Notes: generated by a model not told the origin, from the sequence alone. Positions 45,792-55,519 are shown, counted from the stretch's first letter. The stretch is DNA of 64,000 nucleotides from Paraburkholderia edwinii (GCF_019428685.1 NZ_CP080095.1:4464001-4528000), one strand, 5' to 3'. Program-made: numbers and translations.

Positions 45792-47045
45792 TCAGACCGC
45801 GCGCGCGTCGCGCATCGACGCGATCTGGTCGTGGCTGTAGCCGAGCTCCGCCAGCACTTCGTCGGTATGCTCGCCGAGCAGCGGCGACGACGTGATCTCG
45901 GGCTTCAGGTCCGAGAACTTGATCGGGCTGCCGACCGTCAGGTACTTGCCGCGCACCGCGTGGTCCACTTCCACGATCGAGCCGCTCGCGCGCAGCGATT
46001 CGTCGTTCGCGAGTTCCTTCATCGTCAGCACCGGCGCGCACGGAATGTCGAACTTGCGCAGGATGTCGACTGCCTCGAACTTCGTCTTGTCGGCGAGCCA
46101 CCCTTCGATCGTTGCGAAGATATCGAAGATGTGCGGCTGGCGCGCTTCAGCGGTCGCGTAGTGCGGATCGGAGATCCATTCCGGCTTGCCGATGGCGCGG
46201 CAGATCGGCTCCCACGCGTGACCCTGAACCGTGAAGTAGATGTACGCGTTCGGATCGGTTTCCCAGCCCTTGCACTTCAGCACCCAGCCCGGCTGGCCGC
46301 CGCCGCCCGCGTTGCCGCCGCGCGGCACCACGTCGCTGAACGTGCCGTGCGGGTACTGCGGATACTCTTCGAGGTAGCCGAGGCGATCGAGACGCTGCTG
46401 GTCGCGCAGCTTCACGCGGCACAGGTTCAGCACGCTGTCCTGCATCGACACCGCCACCTTCTGGCCCTTGCCCGTTTGCTGGCGGCCGATGATGGCCGTC
46501 AGAATGCCGATCGCGAGGTGCATGCCGGTGTTGCTGTCGCCGAGCGCGGCTGCGCTGACCGTCGGCGGGCCGTCCCAGAAGCCGGTCGTCGAAGCCGCGC
46601 CGCCTGCGCACTGCGCGACGTTTTCATAGACCTTCAGGTCCTGGTAGTGGTGGCCGTCGCTGAAGCCCTTCACCGAAGCAACGATCATCTTCGGATTCAG
46701 TTCGTTGATGCGCTCCCACGAAAAACCCATCCGGTCGAGCGCGCCCGGGCCGAAGTTTTCGACCAGCACATCCGATTCCTTGATCAGCTTTTCCAGCACT
46801 TCCTTACCGGCGGCCGTCTTCGTGTCGAGCGTCAACGAGCGCTTGTTGCTGTTGAGCATCGTGAAGTACAGCGCGTCGGCATCCGGAATGTCGCGCAGCT
46901 GATTACGCGTGACGTCGCCCGAGCCCGGACGCTCGACCTTGATCACGTCCGCGCCGAACCATGCGAGCAATTGCGTGCACGCCGGGCCGGCCTGAACGTG
47001 GGTAAAGTCGATGATCTTGATGCCTTCAAGGGGTTTGTTGCTCAT
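45792..47045 (-). CDS. frc: Formyl-CoA:oxalate CoA-transferase
   Basis: 417 residues, class III CoA-transferase. Moves CoA from formyl-CoA to oxalate, giving oxalyl-CoA for Oxc. The catalytic Asp is D170 in [10 protein letters not shown], matching D169 of the Oxalobacter formigenes enzyme; the flexible Gly loop ([12 protein letters not shown]) that shields the intermediate is present. GGAG six bases before the ATG at 47045; oxc ends 23 bp upstream. Context with oxc and oxlT makes the oxalate assignment firm. Confidence 0.95.
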   Translation of the reverse strand: MSNKPLEGIKIIDFTHVQAGPACTQLLAWFGADVIKVERPGSGDVTRNQLRDIPDADALYFTMLNSNKRSLTLDTKTAAGKEVLEKLIKESDVLVENFGPGALDRMGFSWERINELNPKMIVASVKGFSDGHHYQDLKVYENVAQCAGGAASTTGFWDGPPTVSAAALGDSNTGMHLAIGILTAIIGRQQTGKGQKVAVSMQDSVLNLCRVKLRDQQRLDRLGYLEEYPQYPHGTFSDVVPRGGNAGGGGQPGWVLKCKGWETDPNAYIYFTVQGHAWEPICRAIGKPEWISDPHYATAEARQPHIFDIFATIEGWLADKTKFEAVDILRKFDIPCAPVLTMKELANDESLRASGSIVEVDHAVRGKYLTVGSPIKFSDLKPEITSSPLLGEHTDEVLAELGYSHDQIASMRDARAV

Positions 47046-47068
47046 TCGTATCTCCAGTGGGCCGGGGC

Positions 47069-48814
47069 TTACTTCTTCACGCCGCTTTGCGGGTTGAGGT
47101 TGGTCAATCGGCCGCTTTCAGTACCGGCCGCTTCGTCGATAACTGCATTGATCAAGGTGGGCTTGCCCGACTTGATCGCTTCCTGCAGCGCCTTGGTCAA
47201 TTCTTCCGGCGTCGTCGCGTTGAAGCCGACACCGCCGAATGCTTCGATCATCTTGTCGTAACGCGCGCCCTTCACGAACACGGTCGGCGCGACGTCCTTG
47301 CCGCCGGTCGGGTTCACGTCGGTGCCCTTGTAGACGCCGTTGTTGTTGAACACGATCGTGCAGACCGGCAGGTCGTAACGGCAGATCGTTTCGAGTTCCA
47401 TACCGCTGAAGCCGAATGCGCTATCGCCTTCGATCGCGACCACTTGCGTGCCGCTCGTCACCGCGGCGCCAATCGCGAAGCCCATGCCGATGCCCATGAT
47501 CCCCCACGTGCCGGAGTCGAAGCGGCGGCGCGGTTCGTACATGTCGATCACGGCGCGCGCGTAGTCGAGCGTGTTCGCGCCTTCGTTGACGACGTTGATG
47601 TCGGGACGCGTCTTCAGCACGTCGCGGATCGCGCGCAGCGCGCTGTGGAAGCTCATCGGCGACGGGTTCTTGGCGAGCGTCGCGGCCATCTTTTCGAGGT
47701 TCGTGTTCTTCTTCTGCGTGACAGCGGCGATCCACTCCGACGGCGGCTGCGGGAAGCTCGCGCCCATGCCGGCCACGAGTTCGGACACGCACGAGCCGAT
47801 GTCGCCGATCAGCGGTGCTTCGATCGCGACGTTGCTGTCGATTTCCGTCGGTGCGATATCGATCTGCACGAAACGCTTCGGCGCGGCGCCCCAGGTCTTG
47901 CCCTTGCCATGCGCGAGCAGCCAGTTCAGACGCGCGCCGATCAGCACGACGCAGTCCGCTTCCTGCAGCACAAACGAGCGCGCGGCGGACGCCGATTGCG
48001 CGTGCGTGTCGGGCAGCAGGCCCTTGGCCATCGACATCGGCAGATACGGAATGCCGCTCTTTTCAACCAGTTCGCGAATCTGCTTGTCGGCCTGCGCGTA
48101 GGCGGCGCCCTTGCCGAGCAGAATCAGCGGGCGCTTGGCGCCCTTGATCACGTCAAGCGCGCGCTTGACCGAATCCGGAGCCGGCAACTGGCGCGGCGCC
48201 GCGTCGACGACCTTGATGAGCGACTGCTTCGCCTTCACGGCGTCGATGGTTTGGGCCAGCAGCTTGGCCGGCAGGTCCAGATAGACGCCGCCCGGACGGC
48301 CCGACACGGCTGCGCGAATCGCGCGCGCCACGCCAACGCCGATGTCTTCGGCGTGCAGCACGCGGTACGCGGCCTTCGCGTACGGCTTTGCCGCGTTGAG
48401 CTGATCCATCTCTTCGTAATCGCCCTGCTGCAGGTCGACGATCTCGCGCTCGCTCGAGCCGCTGATCAGGATCATCGGGAAGCAGTTGGTGGTCGCGTTC
48501 GCGAGCGCGGTCAGGCCGTTCAGGAAGCCCGGCGCCGACACCGTCAGGCAGATGCCCGGCTTTTGCGTCATATAGCCGTGAATCGCGGCCGCGTTGCCCG
48601 CGTTCTGCTCGTGACGGAAGCCGATAAAGCGCATTCCTTCAGCCTGCGCGAGACGTGCGAGGTCGGTGATCGGAATGCCGACGAGACCGAAAATCGTATC
48701 GATGTCGTTCAGCTTCAGTGCATCGATGACGAGGTGGAAGCCGTCGGTCGTGGCGGCTTGGTCGCTCCCCTGCGCGGTCGTAGCGTCAGGGCGCGAAATT
48801 TCAACAGTAGACAT
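47069..48814 (-). CDS. oxc: Oxalyl-CoA decarboxylase
   Basis: 581-residue thiamine diphosphate enzyme. Decarboxylates oxalyl-CoA to formyl-CoA and CO2. The catalytic Glu is in [13 protein letters not shown]; the ThDP/Mg motif begins [18 protein letters not shown] and ends at [21 protein letters not shown] and the C-terminal substrate-lid region also fit Oxc rather than acetolactate synthase. GGAGAAG stands eight bases before the ATG. Expected to be controlled by the operators at 48908-48928 and 49103-49120. Confidence 0.96.
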   Translation of the reverse strand: MSTVEISRPDATTAQGSDQAATTDGFHLVIDALKLNDIDTIFGLVGIPITDLARLAQAEGMRFIGFRHEQNAGNAAAIHGYMTQKPGICLTVSAPGFLNGLTALANATTNCFPMILISGSSEREIVDLQQGDYEEMDQLNAAKPYAKAAYRVLHAEDIGVGVARAIRAAVSGRPGGVYLDLPAKLLAQTIDAVKAKQSLIKVVDAAPRQLPAPDSVKRALDVIKGAKRPLILLGKGAAYAQADKQIRELVEKSGIPYLPMSMAKGLLPDTHAQSASAARSFVLQEADCVVLIGARLNWLLAHGKGKTWGAAPKRFVQIDIAPTEIDSNVAIEAPLIGDIGSCVSELVAGMGASFPQPPSEWIAAVTQKKNTNLEKMAATLAKNPSPMSFHSALRAIRDVLKTRPDINVVNEGANTLDYARAVIDMYEPRRRFDSGTWGIMGIGMGFAIGAAVTSGTQVVAIEGDSAFGFSGMELETICRYDLPVCTIVFNNNGVYKGTDVNPTGGKDVAPTVFVKGARYDKMIEAFGGVGFNATTPEELTKALQEAIKSGKPTLINAVIDEAAGTESGRLTNLNPQSGVKK

Positions 48815-48907
48815 TCACTCTTCTCCAGATCGTTATGACTGTTAGGCCGTCGCGCCTCGTGTGTTGGTAACCGGTGCTGAAGACCTCGATCGGACTCTTC
48901 GCAGCAC

Positions 48908-48945
48908 TGTGATATACCATATATCACACACCAAGTTGGATTCAA
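48908..48945 (-). promoter_or_regulatory. oxc promoter with overlapping GTGATATA/TATATCAC operator
   Basis: On the minus strand TTGAAT (48945-48940), an 18-nt spacer and TATGGT (48921-48916) form a plausible promoter about 100 bp upstream of oxc. The -10 lies inside a perfect dyad GTGATATA-CCA-TATATCAC (48909-48927) extended by one T/A pair. Overlap of operator and -10 suggests repression by the nearby GntR/FCD protein. Confidence 0.65.
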
Positions 48946-49102
48946 TAGCTTTTTGCCCTTAGGGCGTCAGTTTTTGCAGCATCGAAGCGGCTAAATTGCT
49001 TCAATCGATGTCAGCTTTCCCATAGAAACTTCATTAATTTCAGTGCTCTACTCCTTTCGATAGCTTTTTGTGCAGCACAACACAACGTCTGACGATATCT
49101 GG

Positions 49103-49120
49103 AATGTGATATATCACATT
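49103..49120. promoter_or_regulatory. Second GTGATAT-type operator upstream of oxc
   Basis: AATGTGATATATCACATT is a perfect 18-bp palindrome, 175 bp upstream of the first dyad and 96 bp after the regulator's stop codon. It shares the GTGATAT/ATATCAC arms with the first site but lacks the 3-bp centre, so arm spacing differs (one is centred on the TATA overlap, the other on CCA). The rest of the 401-bp gap (48815-49215) is A/T-rich and holds no gene. Confidence 0.7.
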
Positions 49121-49215
49121 GACTCAAACAAAGGCCCGCGAGGGCCGTTTCAGCGCGCATCCAACTTCCATCTGGCGCGCGCGTCGATCCAGACTTCGAA
49201 CTTCGATCCCGCCGC

Positions 49216-49965
49216 TCACTCCAGAAAGTCGCAATGCGCGCTCACGTAGGTTGCGAGTTCGAGCGAGTGTTGCCGCGCGAACCGCTCCGCGCCTTCGGTG
49301 TCGCGCGCCTCGAGCGCCTCGATGATGTGCATGTGTTCGGTGATCGAACGCGATGCGCGGTCGCTCTGCGAGATCGTCAACCTGCGGATCGCCCGCACAT
49401 GCGCGAACACGTTGCGGATCGTGTGCGCGATCGAATGCGACTTCGACAGCTTGACGAGCGCCTCGTGAAACGTGATGTTCGCCTCCGAGTACTCGTCGAT
49501 ATGGCGCGCCGGCGCCTGCCGCTCGTCGTGGAAGCGGTCGAACAGGCGTCTTAGGTCTGCGATCTCGTCGTCGGTGGCCTTCAGCGTCGCGAGGCGCGCG
49601 GCCATGCTTTCGAGCGCCGCCCACATCTGGATCATCTCGACGATCTCGCGGCGCGTCTTGCGCCGGATAAACACGCCGCGCCGCGGCACCGCGCGCAAAA
49701 AGCCTTCCTGTTCGAGCAGCGTCATCGCCTCGCGAATCGGCGTGCGGCTCACACCGAGCGCCTCGGTGATCGTGCGTTCGTCGAGCCGGATCGGTTCGCG
49801 CGAGCCGTAAATGTCGGCCTCCGCGATCGCCTGGCGCAGCTTCGCGTACGCGAGATCGCGCAGTGACGCGCCCGGATTGAGCGGCTGCAGCGAGAGCGCA
49901 AAAGGCGCCGCACGCGCCTCCGAAGAGGCCGGCGACGCCGGTATCGTCAATGTCGCGTCGTCCAT
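49216..49965 (-). CDS. GntR-family (FadR/FCD) transcriptional regulator
   Basis: 249 residues. A winged-helix DNA-binding domain (about 35-100) contains RLDERTITEALGVSRTPIRE and EGFLRAVPRRGVFIR; the C-terminal FCD ligand domain shows ANITFHEALVKLS (metal/effector His) and SITEHMHIIEALEARD. Members of this group often bind carboxylate effectors. The start ATG at 49965 overlaps the oxlT stop (TAATG). A longer ORF start at 50127 is rejected as it runs into oxlT. Best candidate regulator of oxc-frc. Confidence 0.92.
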   Translation of the reverse strand: MDDATLTIPASPASSEARAAPFALSLQPLNPGASLRDLAYAKLRQAIAEADIYGSREPIRLDERTITEALGVSRTPIREAMTLLEQEGFLRAVPRRGVFIRRKTRREIVEMIQMWAALESMAARLATLKATDDEIADLRRLFDRFHDERQAPARHIDEYSEANITFHEALVKLSKSHSIAHTIRNVFAHVRAIRRLTISQSDRASRSITEHMHIIEALEARDTEGAERFARQHSLELATYVSAHCDFLE

Positions 49966-51326
49966 TACTCGTTGGACCCGAGCGGCGTTGGCCGATAAGC
50001 GTTGCGCGCGCCGGCCGCATTGGCATACGCGAGTTGCTCGCTCTCTTTCGCCGAATTCTCGATCCACCGTGCCCGCATCGGCGCGAGCAGGAATTTCGCC
50101 GACACGCTGCCCGCGATCGCGATGCACGCGCAGAAGATGAACACCGTGTTCCAGCCGCCATGCTCGGACAACACCGACGCGATCGGCACGAGCAACGCGG
50201 CGGTGCCCTTCGCCGTGTACAGCGTGCCCGCGTTACCGGCGGCGTATTTCGCGCCGAACGTGTCCGCGCAGGTCGCCGGGAAGTTCGAGAAGATGTCGCC
50301 GTAGAACACGAAGATCATCCCGGAGAACGCCATGAACAGATACGGGTTGTGACCGAAGTGCATGAGCCCGAGCAGCGCGAGCCCTTCACCGAGGAACGTG
50401 ATGAACATCGTGTTCTCGCGGCCGATGCGATCGGAGATCGCGCCGCAAATCGGCCGCGTGAAGCCATTGCAGACGTTGTTGATCGACAGCGTCAGCGTGA
50501 GCAGCGGCAAGGTCGCGGCGAAGAACGAGATCGGCGTCGCGGCAAAGCCGTACTCCTTGGCGATCGGGCCGATCTGCGCGGTGGCGATGATGCCGCCCGT
50601 CGCGACGCAGACGAACATCGCGTACAGCACCCAGAACACCGGCGCACGGACCATTTGGCCCGTCGTATAGTCGATCTTCGTGGCGACGATGCGTTTGACG
50701 TTGCGCGCGAACTCGGGCGGCTTCGGGCGCACGAGCATGGTCGCGAGCAGCAGGATCACACCGCCCTGCAGGCAGCCGAAGAAGATCAGCGCATGCTGAT
50801 AGCCCGAGCGCGCGATCATCGACGCGATCGGAATCACCGTCAGCGCAGCGCCCGCGCCGAAGCCCATTGCGGTCAGGCCAGCGGCGAGACCGCGCCGGTC
50901 CGGAAACCACTTGAGCGCATTGCCGACACAGGTGCCGTACACGCAACCCGCGCCGACGCCGGAAATCACTGCGGCGAGATAGAGCACGCCAAGATTCGGC
51001 GCGTACGCGTCGAGTATCCAGCCGAGTCCCGCGCAAATCCCGCCGCCGATCACGACCGGACGTGGACCGAAGCGATCGACGAGGTAGCCTTCAATCGGCA
51101 CCAGCCACGTCTCGGTAACGATAAAAATGGAGAAAGCTGTTTGAATGGATGCGAGACCCCAATGATGCGCTGCATTCATCGGCTCGACGAAGAGGGTCCA
51201 GGCGTATTGAAGATTCGCGACGAGGCCCATGCAGATAACGCCGATCGCGAGTTGCATCCATCGGCTGGGCTGGCGGCCTGATTGGCGTTTGGCATCGCCG
51301 CCTTGTGCATTGACTGGCTGTCGCAA
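49965..51326 (-). CDS. oxlT: Oxalate:formate MFS antiporter
   Basis: 453 residues, 12 membrane segments, OFA family. Exchanges oxalate in for formate out, generating a proton-motive force together with intracellular decarboxylation. R291 (GFTRPICG) and K373 (YTAKGTAALL) are 82 residues apart and correspond to the two essential charges R272 and K355 of Oxalobacter OxlT. The start is a TTG at 51326 preceded by GGAG seven bases upstream; no in-frame ATG precedes the first membrane segment except M24. It leads the oxalate gene group and overlaps the regulator gene by one base. Confidence 0.9.
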   Translation of the reverse strand: MRQPVNAQGGDAKRQSGRQPSRWMQLAIGVICMGLVANLQYAWTLFVEPMNAAHHWGLASIQTAFSIFIVTETWLVPIEGYLVDRFGPRPVVIGGGICAGLGWILDAYAPNLGVLYLAAVISGVGAGCVYGTCVGNALKWFPDRRGLAAGLTAMGFGAGAALTVIPIASMIARSGYQHALIFFGCLQGGVILLLATMLVRPKPPEFARNVKRIVATKIDYTTGQMVRAPVFWVLYAMFVCVATGGIIATAQIGPIAKEYGFAATPISFFAATLPLLTLTLSINNVCNGFTRPICGAISDRIGRENTMFITFLGEGLALLGLMHFGHNPYLFMAFSGMIFVFYGDIFSNFPATCADTFGAKYAAGNAGTLYTAKGTAALLVPIASVLSEHGGWNTVFIFCACIAIAGSVSAKFLLAPMRARWIENSAKESEQLAYANAAGARNAYRPTPLGSNE

Positions 51327-51773
51327 GAGTCGTCTCCGTTAATAGCTTCTGGTGTGACGTCGATGCTCGGGTTCCGGAGACACTTGCAATGCAGGTAGTA
51401 CCGAACGGGATGCAGCTGACGCCCGACGATGGTGGGGCGTTTTGTGCTGCAGCAAAAATCAAACTTTTTTATCGTTTGAATAAGGGGGCGTGAATAGCCG
51501 TCATGCTGGGTTATTTGTCAGAAAGGGATTGGTAATTAAACTCGCGGCGAATGCGTGAGCAAAGCGGATAGCCGGATGGGGCGCATCCGGCCTTGTTCTG
51601 TCGTTAGTGAAGGGGTTACGCAGCCTGCGCGGCGGCGCTTTGATATATGGACAGTTCGTGACTCCGACTGTCCTTTCTGACCGACGTGTTTGATCTGTGA
51701 TCCAGATCGTTCGTTTGACTATATATATAGAGCGCGCGCCGCAGCTGCGCGCTCGAGCCCATCAATCAGGCAA
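51327..51773. other. Intergenic region between oxlT and the polyol ABC ATPase gene
   Basis: 447 bp without a recognised gene. It should hold the oxlT promoter (an A/T-rich patch lies at 51445-51485) and the end of the polyol operon. No copy of the GTGATAT dyad was found here. A perfect stem GCCGGATG/CATCCGGC is at 51571-51591 and a stronger terminator-like hairpin at 51730-51754. Confidence 0.5.
51730..51754 (-). terminator. Probable terminator of the polyol ABC operon
   Basis: GAGCGCGC and GCGCGCTC form a perfect 8-bp stem with a 9-nt loop, 20 bp beyond the ATPase stop codon. On the minus strand it is followed by TATATATATAG, T-rich but not a pure T-run. Confidence 0.55.
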
Positions 51774-52883
51774 TCAGGCGGCCAGTTCCTGCGCGATCCT
51801 TCGGCGGAACGCGAGCCCATTAGCATCGAACAGGTGACAATGGTCCGGCTCCGCGCCGAGCTTGATCTTCGTGCCCTTCGCGTGCCGCTCGAGCGGCGGA
51901 ATCCGCGCGATCAGCCCTTCGGGCGCGACGCCGCACTCCGCGTACAGATAGGCGGCATCGCCGAGCGACTCGACCGTCATCACGTTCGCCGATACACCGA
52001 ACTCGGTCGAATCGACATGCGTATGCTCGGGCCGGATTCCGACCGTCACCTTGTCGCCTTCCTTCGCGCTGCCCGGTTCGACCGCGACGCGTTGGGTCTC
52101 GCCCGTTTCATAGCGCACCAGCACGCCGTCGGGCGTGACCGACTGCACGATGCCGTCCATGAAGTTCATCTTCGGCGAGCCGATAAAGCCCGCGACAAAG
52201 CGGTTCGCCGGCGCGTGATACAGCGTGTTAGGCGTGCCAACCTGTTCGAGATTGCCGGCCGACAGCACGACGATCTTGTCGGCGAGCGTCATCGCCTCGA
52301 CCTGATCGTGCGTCACGTAGATCATCGTCGTCTTCAGTTCGTCGTGCAGCCGCGCAAATTCGAGGCGCATTTTCACGCGCAGCGCCGCATCGAGGTTCGA
52401 CAGCGGCTCGTCGAACAGAAACACCTTCGGCTTGCGCGTGATCGCGCGGCCGATCGCGACGCGCTGGCGCTGCCCGCCCGACAGCTGCTTCGGCTTGCGC
52501 TCGAGCAGGTGGTCGATATGCAGGATCTTCGCCGCATTGCGCACGGCCTGATCGATTTCGGGCTTTTTCGCGCCCGCAAGCTTGAGGCCGAACGCCATGT
52601 TGTCGTAGAGCGTCATATGCGGATACAGCGCATAGGACTGGAACACCATCGCGATGCCGCGCTTCGCCGGCGGCACCTCGTTCATGCGCGTGCCGTCGAT
52701 GCTCAGATCGCCGCTGCTGATGTCCTCGAGGCCCGCGATCATCCGCATCAGCGTCGACTTCCCGCAGCCGCTCGGACCGACGAACACGACAAACTCGCCA
52801 TCCGCGATGTCGAGGTTGATGTTGCGCATCACTTCGTTGTCGTCGTAGCGCTTGCTGATATTGCGCAATGCCAGGCTAGCCAT
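51774..52883 (-). CDS. smoK: CUT1 sugar/polyol ABC transporter ATPase (UgpC/SmoK type)
   Basis: 369 residues. Walker A VGPSGCGKSTLMRMIAGLE, Q-loop VFQSYALYPHMT, signature LSGGQRQRVAIGRAI, Walker B VFLFDEPLSNLDAALR and switch His in YVTHDQVEAMTLADK; residues after 240 form the MalK-type regulatory OB fold. Energises the permeases encoded upstream. GGAGAC before the ATG at 52883 and the MASLALRNISK opening set the start. Last gene of the operon, 28 bp after the HAD gene. The symbol follows Rhodobacter polyol-transport usage. Confidence 0.9.
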   Translation of the reverse strand: MASLALRNISKRYDDNEVMRNINLDIADGEFVVFVGPSGCGKSTLMRMIAGLEDISSGDLSIDGTRMNEVPPAKRGIAMVFQSYALYPHMTLYDNMAFGLKLAGAKKPEIDQAVRNAAKILHIDHLLERKPKQLSGGQRQRVAIGRAITRKPKVFLFDEPLSNLDAALRVKMRLEFARLHDELKTTMIYVTHDQVEAMTLADKIVVLSAGNLEQVGTPNTLYHAPANRFVAGFIGSPKMNFMDGIVQSVTPDGVLVRYETGETQRVAVEPGSAKEGDKVTVGIRPEHTHVDSTEFGVSANVMTVESLGDAAYLYAECGVAPEGLIARIPPLERHAKGTKIKLGAEPDHCHLFDANGLAFRRRIAQELAA

Positions 52884-52911
52884 GATGTGTCTCCAATGTT
52901 GCTTGCGATTG

Positions 52912-53637
52912 CTACTGTTGCGTGATGGTGCGATGTTGCGTCCACTCCGCGACCAGCGCCGGCAGTAGCCGCATATCGTCGAATACGTGCTGCGCGCCGG
53001 CCGCGCGCAATGCGCCAACCTGATGTTCGCTCGCATGACCGCCGCCGACGAAGCCGATCACCGTCATGCCGGCCGCCGTCGCCGCGGTCACGCCTGTCAC
53101 GCTGTCCTCGACGACGAGGCACGCGTCGGGCGTCACGTTCAGGCCGCGCGCGGCCGCCAGATAGACATCGGGCGCCGGCTTTGGCCGCTCGACCGAATCC
53201 GCGCAGAAGAGCCGCCCACCGAAAAACTTCGCGAGCCCCGTGCGCGCCAGCGCTGCTTCGACATACGGACGAAAGCTGTTGCTCGCGCACGCCTTCGTCA
53301 ACGGAATCGCCGCGAGCGCCTCACCAATGCCGTCGACAGTCGGCGCCTGCACGGCCGCCGCTTCGACCTTCGTGCGAATCGCGCCGATATCGCCGTCGGC
53401 GAACTGCTTGCCCAGTTGCGCGGCCGTGCCTTGGAGCACGCGCTCGATACGCAGGCCGAGCAGCGGCATCACGACGGGCGCGACATCGGCATCGGGCCAG
53501 CGCGCCTCGAGTTCGCGCACGAGCATCGCGGCCGCGACGGCTTCGCTGTCGATCAGCACACCGTCGCAATCGCAGATCAGCGCGAGGCCGGGTTCCATGC
53601 GAGGTTCTGTCCGAGTCTCTGTCCGGTTTTCTGTCAC
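52912..53637 (-). CDS. HAD-superfamily phosphatase (beta-phosphoglucomutase-like subfamily)
   Basis: 241 residues. Motif I DCDGVLIDSE (about 23-32) has the nucleophile and acid Asp; the Ser/Thr motif lies in KACASNSFRP and motifs III/IV in RPKPAPDVYLAAARGL and VVEDSVTGVTAA. Likely dephosphorylates or mutates a sugar phosphate. Being inside a polyol transport operon suggests disposal of a toxic polyol or sugar phosphate. The start is a GTG overlapping the permease stop (GTGA); MEPGLAL at 53598 is an alternative, since the first 13 residues are repetitive (TENRTETRTEPR). Confidence 0.83.
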   Translation of the reverse strand: MTENRTETRTEPRMEPGLALICDCDGVLIDSEAVAAAMLVRELEARWPDADVAPVVMPLLGLRIERVLQGTAAQLGKQFADGDIGAIRTKVEAAAVQAPTVDGIGEALAAIPLTKACASNSFRPYVEAALARTGLAKFFGGRLFCADSVERPKPAPDVYLAAARGLNVTPDACLVVEDSVTGVTAATAAGMTVIGFVGGGHASEHQVGALRAAGAQHVFDDMRLLPALVAEWTQHRTITQQ

Positions 53638-54506
53638 TTGACCGCCCCGAACGTAAGGCCGCGCACGAGCTGCTTCTGCGACAGCCAGCCGACGATCAGA
53701 ATCGGCGCGACCGCAAGCAGCGACGCAGCGGACAGCTTCGCCCAGAACAACCCCTCAGGGCTCGAATACGAGGCGATGAACACCGTCAGCGGCGCCGCGT
53801 TCGAACTCGACAGGTTGATGCTCCAGAACGCTTCGTTCCACGACAGAATGACGAGCAGCAGCGCCGTCGACGCCAGCCCCGGCAACGCCATCGGCATCAG
53901 CAGATAGACGATTTCCTGCCACGTCGCGGCGCCGTCGATACGGCCGGCTTCGAGAATGTCGCGCGGAATCTCGTTGAAGTACGTGAACGCCATCCACACG
54001 GCAATCGGCAGGTTGATCAGCGTATAGACGATGATGAGCCCCGTCACGGTGTCGAGCAGGCCGCTGTTTTTACACAGCAGATAGATCGGCACGAGCACGC
54101 CGACCGACGGCATCATCTTCGTCGACAGCATCCACAGCAAGGTCTGCTGCGTGCGCTTGCTCGGGAAAAAAGCCATCGCATATGCGGCCGGCACCGCGAG
54201 GAGTAGACACACGATCGTCACGCCAACGGAAATCAGCACCGAGTTCCACGCGAAGCCGAAGTAATTGCTGCGCGCGAACACCTCGCGGAAGCTCTCCAGC
54301 GTCGGCGTGAAAAACAGCGACGACGAATACGCCTGCTGTTCGGTCTTGAACGCGGTGATCGTCATCCAGAAGATCGGGAAAAACAGCGCGATCGAGATCA
54401 GCCACGCGAGAATCCCGGGAATACTGCGCCGTACGACAGCCAGCGGCGATGCCGCCGGCGCGGTCGTCGTTGCGCTCGTAACGGGTGTAGCAGCGACTTG
54501 ACTCAT
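53634..54506 (-). CDS. smoG: Polyol ABC transporter permease 2 (MalG type)
   Basis: 290 residues with six membrane segments. The EAA coupling loop reads EAGRIDGAATWQEIVYLLMP, which contacts the ATPase. An N-terminal Ala/Thr-rich cytoplasmic leader precedes the first helix. Pairs with the upstream permease. Its ATG overlaps that gene's stop (ATGA), and its own stop overlaps the HAD start, so the genes are tightly coupled. Confidence 0.9.
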   Translation of the reverse strand: MSQVAATPVTSATTTAPAASPLAVVRRSIPGILAWLISIALFFPIFWMTITAFKTEQQAYSSSLFFTPTLESFREVFARSNYFGFAWNSVLISVGVTIVCLLLAVPAAYAMAFFPSKRTQQTLLWMLSTKMMPSVGVLVPIYLLCKNSGLLDTVTGLIIVYTLINLPIAVWMAFTYFNEIPRDILEAGRIDGAATWQEIVYLLMPMALPGLASTALLLVILSWNEAFWSINLSSSNAAPLTVFIASYSSPEGLFWAKLSAASLLAVAPILIVGWLSQKQLVRGLTFGAVK

Positions 54507-55438
54507 TTTTCGTACTCCCCTTTCAGGTTCTTCGCGAGCATCTTCACGAGGAAGAACGACACGATGTTCGCGACGACGACCGCGAGAATGCCGCCCGCCG
54601 ATGCGAGGCCGACATCGAACTGCTGCAGGCCCAGTGCGTAGATCAGGTACGACAGGTTGGTCGTGGCGTTGCCGGGACCGCCGCCGGTCGTCGTATAGAT
54701 TTCAGCGAAGATCGACAGCAGGAAAATCGTTTCCATCATCACGACCACGGCGATCGCGCGTCGCAAGTGCGGCAGCGTGATGAAGAAGAACATCGCGAAC
54801 GGTCCGGCGCCGTCGATCTTCGCCGCTTCTTTCTGCTCCTGATCGAGCGACTGGATCGCGGTGAACAGAATCAGAAACGCGAACGGCAGCCACTGCCACG
54901 CGACGATGATGATCACCGACGTCAACGGATAAGTCGCGAACCAGTCGATCGGCGTCAGGCCGACCGCGCGCATCCCATCGGCCACGAGGCCGTACACCGG
55001 GTGCAAGATCATGTTCTTCCAGATCAGCGCGCTGACCGTCGGCATCACGAAGAACGGCGCGATCGCAAGCAGGCGCGCGATGCCCTGCCCGTAGAACTTG
55101 CGGTCGAACAGCACGGCCATCAGCACGCCGCCCACCACCGTGATCACGAGCACCGCGATGATCAGCTGCAGCGTATGCACGATCGACGGCCAGAACGACG
55201 GGTCGGTGGCGAGGTAGTGGTAGTTATCGAAACCGGCGAACCCTTTTTCATCGGGGTTCAGCAGGTTGTAGCGCGTGAACGAAAACCAGATCGTCATCGC
55301 GAGCGGAATCGCCATCCACAGCAGCAACACTGCGACAGAAGGCGATACGAGCCAGCGCGCGGATGCAGCTTTGCGCGACTCGCGTTCCTGTTCGGTTTGG
55401 GGTTCGGCGTGCGACAGAGGAAGGCGCAGATGAGGCAT
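54503..55438 (-). CDS. smoF: Polyol ABC transporter permease 1 (MalF type)
   Basis: 311 residues, six main membrane segments and a soluble N-terminal leader. The EAA loop is EAAKIDGAGPFAMFFFITLP. Typical CUT1 sugar permease without the large periplasmic insert of MalF. Located after the binding-protein gene and a 26-bp stem-loop; four-base overlap with the second permease. Confidence 0.9.
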   Translation of the reverse strand: MPHLRLPLSHAEPQTEQERESRKAASARWLVSPSVAVLLLWMAIPLAMTIWFSFTRYNLLNPDEKGFAGFDNYHYLATDPSFWPSIVHTLQLIIAVLVITVVGGVLMAVLFDRKFYGQGIARLLAIAPFFVMPTVSALIWKNMILHPVYGLVADGMRAVGLTPIDWFATYPLTSVIIIVAWQWLPFAFLILFTAIQSLDQEQKEAAKIDGAGPFAMFFFITLPHLRRAIAVVVMMETIFLLSIFAEIYTTTGGGPGNATTNLSYLIYALGLQQFDVGLASAGGILAVVVANIVSFFLVKMLAKNLKGEYEK

Positions 55439-55519
55439 GATGGGCCACCTGTTCGGAATTGCGCGAGCCGCTGCGCTTCTTTCAAGCTACGCATTGCGGT
55501 GCGCGGTGCTGCCGGGGGT

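Noticed and set aside
51571..51591. Stem GCCGGATG/CATCCGGC as operon terminator
   Set aside because: Weak flanking T-content and a better-placed hairpin at 51730-51754; listed only in the intergenic entry.
51690..52925. 411-codon plus-strand frame over the smoK gene
   Set aside because: Mirror of the ABC ATPase gene; Arg/His/Asp-rich with no family features.
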